Shown: one piece after another, positions 16,801 through 21,788 of the stretch
Layout: each line of letters starts with the position of its first letter
How positions within the stretch are numbered: the first letter of the stretch is position 1
Assembly: GCA_903847385.1 (NCBI GenBank)
Contig: CAINDO010000437.1
Span: forward strand, 1-43,270
DNA length: 43,270 nucleotides
Source of the DNA: an uncultured Myxococcales bacterium
GTDB lineage: Bacteria > Myxococcota_A > Bradymonadia > UBA7976 > UBA1532
Direction of reading: 5' to 3'
The notes under the pieces: generated by a model
The model's input: the letters and a program-made list of their open reading frames with translations, nothing else
Databases searched by the model: none
Told to the model about the DNA's origin: nothing
Made by a program: the position numbers and the translations under genes

Positions 16801-17545
16801 GCGCCGGCCGCTCGGCCTCGATGGCGCGCAGGAAGGCCGACTTCTCCGGGTTCATGAAGTCGGCGGCCTCGTCCGGGCACCAGATGACCAGGCGGCCCTC
16901 GGCCTCGGTCAGCAGCGGCAGCGCGCGGCCCTCGACCACGACCCGCGCGTGCTGCATCGCCCGCAGGATCTCGTGCAGCGAGATGCCCATGTTCGACGAC
17001 GTCGAGCACACGATGGTCCGCGGCCCGCAGGTGCGCCACAGGGCCAGGTCCAGGGGCTCCACGGCGGCGAGCTGCGCGGGGGTCAGCGCCTCCGTCTCGG
17101 CGGGCTCGAACCCCGGCCGCGAACACACGAAGCGGCGGCGCTCGGCCACCGCAGTCGCCGCGTCCCAGGTGGTCTGGTGGTCCAGATCGGCCAGCACCAG
17201 CTCGGCCACGAGCCCCAGGCCGTTGAAGCCTTTGACGCAGCTCTGGAACTGCTTCCAGCCGCGCATGAAGCGCACGCGGCTGCCCACGAGCGCGCTGGTG
17301 AGCGGCGCGTCGAAGACCGTGTTGTCGCTCTCGTCGCTGTAGGGCAGGCGGTCCGGCGACCAGGCCCGCGTGGGGGCCACGCCCAGGCGCCGGGCCAGCC
17401 GGATCGTCGCCAGCGCCACGCGCATCGGATCGACGGCGCCCTCTTCCGTGGCCGCGAGCACCACGAAGCCCTCGCGCTCGGGCTGGCGCGGTCGGCGGTT
17501 GTTGCGGCCGTGCAGGTAGCTGGTCGTGCCCACGCGCTCGCTCAT
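13853..17545 (-). CDS. Large unrecognised N-terminal region fused to an AMP-forming acyl ligase
   Basis: 1230 aa from ATG 17545, which overlaps the dehydrogenase-like stop (ATGA). Residues about 715-1220 are an ANL-superfamily ligase with every core motif: LFTSGTTSLPKG (about 872-883), ESFGLTET, PTGDIG, ITGRKKDLIIRGG and the C-terminal catalytic Lys in STGKILNREL. Residues 1 to about 700 match no family I recognise. They are rich in helices, contain Cys, His and Trp-bearing segments such as FMRGWKQFQSCVKGFNGLG, CSTSSNMGISLHE and ASFHPTTHTINPVAQA, and show no signal peptide or membrane helix. It is too long to be a simple linker and probably contains one or two globular domains. The ligase likely activates an acid and loads the carrier protein at 12155. 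Soluble; substrate unknown. Confidence 0.85.
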   Translation of the reverse strand: MSERVGTTSYLHGRNNRRPRQPEREGFVVLAATEEGAVDPMRVALATIRLARRLGVAPTRAWSPDRLPYSDESDNTVFDAPLTSALVGSRVRFMRGWKQFQSCVKGFNGLGLVAELVLADLDHQTTWDAATAVAERRRFVCSRPGFEPAETEALTPAQLAAVEPLDLALWRTCGPRTIVCSTSSNMGISLHEILRAMQHARVVVEGRALPLLTEAEGRLVIWCPDEAADFMNPEKSAFLRAIEAERPALTTLHTYINRRQRDPGALQDALTLGGYFFPTNPQSADELQNLLANAMRTLAEERGVAEPELLAVPEVRQMLTTLGCRLEADRVVVTRGVESGLYGLMAAYLLMLEETLPLDDVLALSTWNQASIGAALAGAVLADEALREPERLTPAVRHMLAEVLPATARWLSRHRLGQTVATRIHGVFDIANLQSLAQLLGVTVERHLSGRGIAYVGLGSSSYANGNRCFDILKKSQTRGGPFAGKASFHPTTHTINPVAQALILAEDLYRALRQRPTGLTALTGDALVAHVAAHVRKPEPAGAAALSGYLLSRLDAGTLSLAEIAHALRLCGFDSARFLAFAGYRGDAQGAGWYVQEASEEGELMEGLADALLNCLDMDLAELESLALDERGQSRANYRLTPLDPPHFEALEPVVNLYLTGDNTAQPDAALLGGLVEGMLERERDLSRIVRDAPGVRPTAPAVEVAGGVPMPPDSLLDLPGFAREVFLRNATRTFLVDTLDGTQSTYAEFHDRAVALARRLRAAGLRKGDRVALVLPNGTTLASTYFACLMSGLVAVPVNPALSPREIGTILGLSGAKRLLTVDALAARLAEAPDADALPRERLDQPGSASDMPEPWEPFAGVSADDLFLILFTSGTTSLPKGVVHTVGSILGNAATFNAVMGFDATLRMLHVWPMGYSSGILNTLISPFMAEGSVVLCPPFDTRSALAFWLPVMAHKVNALWLSPTMAAALNAIDRDPNGLDYCRREIRTVCCGTAPLAQATREQFEAKYGVPLMESFGLTETMILTGQAARYANRPRSVGMALPGVEITIGFPQGDEDGAPLGGEILVSTPHLMQGYVDPKTGEVDRLAPGTFFPTGDIGCFDAEGNLFITGRKKDLIIRGGQTISPAAVREVLLGLPMIEDAAVVGVSSAFYGEEVGAALILRPGLELPAVRGAILQACRERLHAGAVPSLFVALEKFPLGSTGKILNRELRVLLEAAAAPPAAKR

Positions 17546-18825
17546 GCACCACACGCCGCGCGCAGGCGGTCCTGGGCCATCATCTGGGCGGCGACGGTCA
17601 GCGGCACGCCGTGCGCGGTGGCCGTCTCGTCCAGTCGGCGGGCGGTCTCGCGCATGCGGGCATCGAGCCGGGCGGCGACCTCGGCGGCGGCCAGCGGCGC
17701 GCCCGTGCGGCCCTGCACCCACTCGAAGTGGCTCACGGTGATGCCGCCGGCGTTCACGACGACGTCGGGCAGCACGTGTACGCCGCGGGCGCGCAGGACC
17801 TCGTCGCCGGCGTCGTCCACGGCGGCGTTGGCGATCTCCACGACCCCGCGGCAGTCCACCTCGGCGGCCACGGCAGCGGTCACCTGGCCGGGCAGCGCGG
17901 CGCAGACCAGCCAGTCCGTACGGGTCGCGAAGAGCGCGTCCGGCGGAGCGACGGTCACACCCGGCAGCGCGAGCGTGGCCAGGGGCCGACCCGCGGCCTT
18001 GGCGGCGAGCAGGGCGTCCACGGGCAGGCCGGCGTTGCAGAGCAGGGCGGCGCTCGTGTCCGAGGCGGCGACCACACGCGCCCCCCGGGCGACGGCCTCG
18101 GCGGCGAAGGTGCCCCCGGCGGCGCCGAACCCCTGCACGGAGAACCGCGCGCCGGCGACGCCCAGGTCCCAGCGGGGCAGCAGAGTCTCCATCACGGCGA
18201 ACGCGCCCCGCGCGGTGGCGCCGTGGCGCCCGAGCACCCCGCCCTGCCCGGGCGGCTTGCCGTTGATGGCCGCGGGCACGAAGCGCCGCGCCAGTCGGTC
18301 GTACTCGGTGGACATCACGGCCATGAGCCGCGCGTCCGTGCCCAGGTCCGGCGAGAGGATGTCGCGCTCGGGCCCGATCACGTCGAAGAAGGCGCGCACG
18401 TAGTCGCGGGCGAGCGCCTCGCGACCCACCGGGCCGAGCGTCTTCGGGTCGATGGCCACGCCGCCCGCCGCGCCGCCGTGGGGCAGATCGTTCACCGCGC
18501 ACTTGAGCAGGATGCGCGCCGCCAGGGCGACCAGGTTCTCCTCGGTCACGCCGGGGTGGAACCGCACGCCGCCCTTGCACGGGCCCAGCACGTCGCCGAA
18601 GCGCAGGCGCCAGGCCCAGGGGCGCTGAACGCTCGCATCGGCAACCGGCGCCGAGAGCCGGGCGCGGGCCACCCACGCGGGCGCGGACAGGAACGCCAGC
18701 ACGTCGGCGGGCAGGGGCCGGTGCGCCAGGGCGAGGGCGAAGCGGGCGCCGAAGAGCGAGGCGGGGGCGGAGATCATCGCCCCCATCATCGACCCGAATC
18801 GGCCGAACATCAATTTGGGCGCCAC
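17542..18825 (-). CDS. Glu/Leu/Phe/Val dehydrogenase-like protein lacking the catalytic lysine
   Basis: 427 aa from GTG 18825; an in-frame ATG at 18810 is an alternative. The N-domain has VLGPCKGGVRFHPGV and the Rossmann domain VQGFGAAGG, as in glutamate dehydrogenases, and the C-terminal VVNAGGITVSHFEWVQ motif is present. Using the spacing of Clostridium symbiosum GDH (K89, K113, K125, D165), the equivalents are K84, K108, A120 and D160: exact spacing, but the catalytic Lys of GGAKGG is Ala (read from codons GCG GCG near 18470). Binding residues remain, so it may bind an amino acid or keto acid and NAD(P) without normal oxidative deamination. It opens the operon, with 16 bases separating it from the DnaJ-type gene. 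Confidence 0.85.
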   Translation of the reverse strand: MAPKLMFGRFGSMMGAMISAPASLFGARFALALAHRPLPADVLAFLSAPAWVARARLSAPVADASVQRPWAWRLRFGDVLGPCKGGVRFHPGVTEENLVALAARILLKCAVNDLPHGGAAGGVAIDPKTLGPVGREALARDYVRAFFDVIGPERDILSPDLGTDARLMAVMSTEYDRLARRFVPAAINGKPPGQGGVLGRHGATARGAFAVMETLLPRWDLGVAGARFSVQGFGAAGGTFAAEAVARGARVVAASDTSAALLCNAGLPVDALLAAKAAGRPLATLALPGVTVAPPDALFATRTDWLVCAALPGQVTAAVAAEVDCRGVVEIANAAVDDAGDEVLRARGVHVLPDVVVNAGGITVSHFEWVQGRTGAPLAAAEVAARLDARMRETARRLDETATAHGVPLTVAAQMMAQDRLRAACGA

Positions 18826-18841
18826 GCCCGAGAAACCGCGC

Positions 18842-19222
18842 TCAGGCCCCGGGGCGCAGGCGCTTGCGGATCTTCTTCTGGAACGTGCTGGTGCAGCCGC
18901 CGTGCGTGGCCTCGTACTGCGTGATCTCGCCCATCAGCGCGGCCTTGGCGGCGTCGGACAGGTGGGTGCAGTCCCGGACCTCGCGGGCGAGCTTGGCGCC
19001 GTCCGCGCTCAGGAAGACCTTGCCGTCCTTCTCCCGGTCCGCCGTCGCGCCGGCGGGGCCACGCCCCTGGGCGGCCTTGGTCTTCGTCACGTCGCGGAAG
19101 CCGAAGTCCTCGCCGCGCCGCCCCGAGCCGCTGCACCCCGGGCACGTCTTGGTGGCCCCGAACGCGTTGGAGATGCGCCCGTCACCGCCGCAGACCCCGC
19201 AGGAATCGCCTTTTTCGTACAT
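18842..19222 (-). CDS. Small DnaJ-type zinc-finger protein
   Basis: 126 aa. Two CxxCxGxG motifs, CGVCGGDG and CPGCSGSG, in the first 35 residues form a single zinc site like the DnaJ cysteine-rich domain; there is no J domain. The rest is a charged region and a C-terminal helical segment with two further Cys (RDCTHLS, GGCTS) and a basic tail. Similar short proteins occur in myxobacteria and are often labelled chaperone, without proof. It lies 16 bases upstream of the dehydrogenase-like gene on the same strand, so may share its transcript. Confidence 0.7.
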   Translation of the reverse strand: MYEKGDSCGVCGGDGRISNAFGATKTCPGCSGSGRRGEDFGFRDVTKTKAAQGRGPAGATADREKDGKVFLSADGAKLAREVRDCTHLSDAAKAALMGEITQYEATHGGCTSTFQKKIRKRLRPGA

Positions 19223-19271
19223 CCCCCACGTCTACTCCGGTTCGGCGCGCGAGCGGCAGTAATTCGGCGCC

Positions 19272-19856
19272 TCAGAAGCTCGAGCCGGGCTCGGTCAGGA
19301 ACGTGAGCTCCTCGGGGGTCGAGGCGCGCCCCAGGAGCGCGTTGCGGTGCGGGAACCGCCCGAACCGGGCGACGATCGCGTGGTGGCGGCGGGCGTAGTC
19401 CAGGGTGTTCCCGGGCGCGGGGAGCGCGGTGTAGAGCGCCACGCAGCGCACCTGGTCGGCGAGCGACTCGCTGTGCATGAAGGGCAGATAGAAGAACGGG
19501 CGCTCCGCGGCCGCCACGCGGGTGTCGTCGCCGGCGTCCACGGCGCGTCGGGCCCAGGAGAGCGCCTTCGGGTCGTGGGCGAACATCCCCGGGGTGTCGC
19601 GCAGCAGGTTGCGCGAGAGCTGGTCGAGGGTGATCACGCAGGCGAGCCGCGCGCGGGGTGTCTCGGGGAGCTCGGCCTCGGGCAGCGCCGCCACGCGGGC
19701 GTGCAGGTCGCCGAAGTCGCGCCGCAGGGTGTCGTCGAATGCGGCGTCCTTCATGAACCAGCGGCGCTGGTGCTCGGCGTCGGCGAGGCCGGCGGTGTCC
19801 AGCGGGCCGAACCAGAAGGACAGCAGGGACTCGAGGGCGGTGGGGTCGGGTGTCAT
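19272..19856 (-). CDS. DUF924 family protein
   Basis: 194 aa from ATG 19856. The sequence opens LLSFWFGPLD, then RRWFMKDAAFDDTLRRDFG, LACVITLDQLSRNLLRDTPGMFAHDPKAL and FFYLPFMHSESLADQ, the full motif series of DUF924, an all-helical TPR-like family of bacteria and eukaryotes with no established function. Length is normal. It is separated by 49 bases from the DnaJ-type gene downstream and lies just after the ATPase remnant. Confidence 0.9.
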   Translation of the reverse strand: MTPDPTALESLLSFWFGPLDTAGLADAEHQRRWFMKDAAFDDTLRRDFGDLHARVAALPEAELPETPRARLACVITLDQLSRNLLRDTPGMFAHDPKALSWARRAVDAGDDTRVAAAERPFFYLPFMHSESLADQVRCVALYTALPAPGNTLDYARRHHAIVARFGRFPHRNALLGRASTPEELTFLTEPGSSF

Positions 19857-19866
19857 GCCGGCGAAG

Positions 19867-20397
19867 CTACGGGGCCCACGCCTTGCGGACAAGGGCGTCA
19901 CTCGAACGCGCCGGGCGGTCGAAGGAGAGCTCGGCCCTCCGTCGCGGCCGCAGGCGCTCGGCGATGCCCCCGAACACGGTGTCGCGCACGGTGCGCACGA
20001 CGATGCACTTCGGCGAGACCTGCGACCGCAGCCGTTCGACGGCGTGCGTGGCGCGGAACTCTTGAACGAACCCGAGCAGGGTGCTCCCCGCGACCACCGC
20101 GAGCACGATGGTCGCATCGACCCACTCTTGAACGAGCGCCGAGATCCCGGCAGCCGCGATCAAGATGAGCACGAGCGGGCTGCGGAATTGACGGCCGAGC
20201 AGACGCCACCCACCGGTGGAGGCCTGCGCCGAGAGGACGTTGGCGCCGAAACGACGCCGGCGTCGTTCGACCCCGGGCGCGTCGAGGCCGCCGCTGCCCG
20301 AGTCCAGGGCGGCGAACAGCTCGTCGGCGCTCAGGGCCCAGCAGGCCCCGAGGTCGGGCTCAGGCGCGGGGGGGCGCCGTGGGGCCGGAGTCGGCAT
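19867..20397 (-). pseudogene. Remnant of a Mg2+/Ca2+ P-type ATPase with internal deletion
   Basis: 176 codons are open. Residues about 20-130 match the N-terminus of MgtA/PMR1-type ATPases: RRRRRFGANVLS, then RQFRSPLVLILIAAAGISAL and GFVQEFRATHAVERLRS (first two membrane helices). The sequence then jumps from before the actuator domain to RDTVFGGIAERL, which normally follows it, so roughly 110 residues with the TGES loop are missing. After that homology fades and the frame stops; the phosphorylation and ATP-binding domains are absent. At the junction CGTGCGC occurs twice in tandem (near 19990), possibly the recombination scar. Its start overlaps the end of the coiled-coil gene by 38 bases. 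Almost certainly non-functional as a pump. Confidence 0.8.
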
Positions 20398-20698
20398 GCT
20401 TCTTCGTGCGGGCGCCGGCGTGGGGCGTCGGCATCTCGCCCTTGGGCGTCGGCATCTCGCCCTTGGGCGTCGCGGCCATGGGCGTCGCGGCCATGGGTGC
20501 GACGACCGGCGTCGCCACGGGCTCGGCGAGCTTCTTGAACGCCGCCTCGACCTCCGACCAGGCCTTGTCCAGGTCGACCTTGAAGGTCTCCCAGCGCTCG
20601 CCGCCGGTGGCCTGGAGGTCGTCGAGCTTCGCCCCCCACTGACTGAGCTGCGCTTCCATCCGACCGCTGTGGGTGTCGCTCTTGTCCATCTTCTTCAT
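20360..20698 (-). CDS. Small coiled-coil protein with repetitive tail
   Basis: 112 aa from ATG 20698, preceded by GAGGTG at a good distance. Residues about 14-55 are amphipathic helix (MEAQLSQWGAKLDDL, DLDKAWSEVEAAFKKL), resembling a shortened form of small stress-linked coiled-coil proteins of cyanobacteria and proteobacteria. The family link is weak. The tail is low-complexity: short Ala-Thr-Pro-Met and KGEMPTP units coded by tandem DNA repeats, ending in a basic segment. Cytoplasmic. The last 38 bases overlap the ATPase remnant. Divergent from the glucan synthase operon. Confidence 0.7.
   Translation of the reverse strand: MKKMDKSDTHSGRMEAQLSQWGAKLDDLQATGGERWETFKVDLDKAWSEVEAAFKKLAEPVATPVVAPMAATPMAATPKGEMPTPKGEMPTPHAGARTKKHADSGPTAPPRA
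20424..20495 (-). repeat. Two adjacent tandem duplications in the coiled-coil gene
   Basis: A 21-base unit is present twice in tandem (20424-20444, 20445-20465), immediately followed by a 15-base unit present twice (20466-20480, 20481-20495). Both units begin GGCGTCG and keep the frame, adding seven and five codons per copy. This fits slippage within a proline-rich tail. Confidence 0.85.
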
Positions 20699-20854
20699 CA
20701 CATCACCTCGTGCCTTTTCGGGGCACACATGGGTGCCAGTCGGCGCCGTTCCGCGATGTGCGTGTCACTCGCCGTGGCCGCCGACAGAGCATTTCCCGTG
20801 CCATCGAGGCCGACGCGCCCGCGACCCGGTCACCGCGGCGCCGTCGTTCGTTCG

Positions 20855-20894
20855 GTCGGTCAAAGTGATGCGACCGCCCATCAAAATGACCGAC
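20855..20894. promoter_or_regulatory. 40-bp imperfect dyad, candidate activator binding site
   Basis: Left arm GTCGGTCAAAGTGATG (20855-20870) and right arm CATCAAAATGACCGAC (20879-20894) are inverted copies matching at 13 of 16 positions, separated by eight bases; the three mismatches are together in the middle of each arm. Two half-sites of this size fit a dimeric or tetrameric regulator. The centre is about 95 bases upstream of the -12 GC of the sigma54-like element, the usual place for an enhancer-type activator site. The sigma54 activator encoded at 30525 is the obvious candidate; this is inference. Confidence 0.55.
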
Positions 20895-20955
20895 GGGCTC
20901 GCGCGAGGCCGGGCGGTCGCGCACGCATCTCCCCGAGATCGCACGGATTTCACCG

Positions 20956-20971
20956 TGGCCCACTTCGTGCT
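20956..20971 (+). promoter_or_regulatory. Candidate sigma54 (-24/-12) promoter of the pirin-glucan synthase operon
   Basis: TGGCCCACTTCGTGCT contains GG and GC separated by ten bases, matching the sigma54 pattern TGGCAC-N5-TTGCW at all but two of the specified bases (C for A, G for T). Transcription would start near 20982, about 22 bases before the leader ribosome-binding site. Such near matches occur by chance in GC-rich DNA; the flanking dyad and the sigma54 activator gene in the same operon raise the likelihood. Confidence 0.45.
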
Positions 20972-21015
20972 GTGGGGAGCTCGGCCGTCGTGTCGGCGCG
21001 CCGCGAAAGGACCCC

Positions 21016-21051
21016 ATGTCGACCGCACTCCAGCCCCCGGCCCCCAAGTGA
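21016..21051 (+). CDS. Possible 11-aa leader peptide overlapping the pirin gene start
   Basis: ATG at 21016 is preceded by AAAGGA with a four-base spacer, the best ribosome-binding site in the region. It encodes MSTALQPPAPK and stops at a TGA that overlaps the pirin GTG (GTGA). The pirin GTG itself has no ribosome-binding site. Three readings are possible: a leader coupled to the pirin gene, a -1 frameshift at the C-run joining both frames, or a missing C in the sequence (one extra C in the run before AAG would fuse them in frame). Confidence 0.4.
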   Translation: MSTALQPPAPK

Positions 21052-21788
21052 TCACGCTCCGCCGCGCCGTGGATCGCGTGACCGTCCAGCGGCACAAACA
21101 GGTCGTTCGCATCAGCTTTCCCACACCGCCCGCGGTGGTCGGCGCGAGCACGCAGCCGCCGGGGTACGGCTGCCTGCTCGCGCTCGACGAGCACCACCTG
21201 CCCCCGGGCTGTGGTGTCTCGCGCCACGCGGCGGACGAGGCCGAGATCCTGACCTGGATGATCGCCGGCACGCTGGCGCAGGAGGACGCGTCCGGTCGCA
21301 GCGGCGTGGTCGACGTCGGCGAGTGGCAGCTCATGCGCATGGCGCGCGGCCTGCACCACCAGGAGCGCAACGCCTCGCAGACGTCGTGGGCGCACTTCAT
21401 CCGGCTGTCGCTGCGGCCGCCGGCCGCCCGGGCGCCCTTCTCGGCCTCGCAGGTGCGGGTGTCGCTCGCCGACCGCCGGCGGGGCTGGTACCTGATCGCC
21501 TCGTCCGATGGCCGACGCGGCTCGCTCCTGCTCGGGCAGGACGTGAGCGTTTCGGCGGTGGCCCTGGGCACGGGCCAGCACGTGCTGCACGCCCTGGACG
21601 CGGGCCGGGCCGCCTGGGTGCACATCGTTCGGGGCTCGGCCGAGGTGGACGACCTGCTGATCGGGTCGGGCGACGTCCTGGGGGTCTCCGACGTGCCGGC
21701 CGTATCGATGCTCGCCCGCGAAGACACGGAGGTGCTGCTGGTCGACCTGCCGGCCCCGGTCGAGGCGGCACTGGGGGCCACCGGATGA
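21048..21788 (+). CDS. Pirin-family bicupin protein
   Basis: 246 aa from GTG 21048. The start ITLRRAVDRV matches the usual pirin opening, and GVSRHAADEAEILTWMIAGTL, GEWQLMRMARGLHHQERN and FIRLSLRP match the first cupin of pirin/YhaK proteins. His in SRH, Glu in EIL, His in LHH and Glu in QERN occupy the expected metal positions, though SRHAADEAE replaces the common THPHRDMEI, so the first metal-ligand pair is altered. Family members act as quercetin dioxygenases or as regulators; most are uncharacterised. It overlaps the glucan synthase gene by four bases (ATGA), so both are translationally coupled. Cytoplasmic. Its role beside a glucan synthase is unknown. Confidence 0.8.
   Translation: MITLRRAVDRVTVQRHKQVVRISFPTPPAVVGASTQPPGYGCLLALDEHHLPPGCGVSRHAADEAEILTWMIAGTLAQEDASGRSGVVDVGEWQLMRMARGLHHQERNASQTSWAHFIRLSLRPPAARAPFSASQVRVSLADRRRGWYLIASSDGRRGSLLLGQDVSVSAVALGTGQHVLHALDAGRAAWVHIVRGSAEVDDLLIGSGDVLGVSDVPAVSMLAREDTEVLLVDLPAPVEAALGATG

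Larger units (their letters stand above)
20699..21015. other. Divergent intergenic region controlling the coiled-coil gene and the glucan synthase operon
   Basis: This 317-base gap is the only gene-free stretch above 300 bases. It holds a 40-bp dyad (20855-20894), a -24/-12-like element (20956-20971) and, at its right end, the AAAGGA ribosome-binding sequence of the leader (21006-21011). No convincing sigma70 promoter was seen, and open frames across it lack recognisable protein features. Confidence 0.6.

Noticed and set aside
15410..17545. Histidine/phenylalanine ammonia-lyase domain in the fusion protein
   Set aside because: No Ala-Ser-Gly triad for the MIO cofactor and no other family motif was found.
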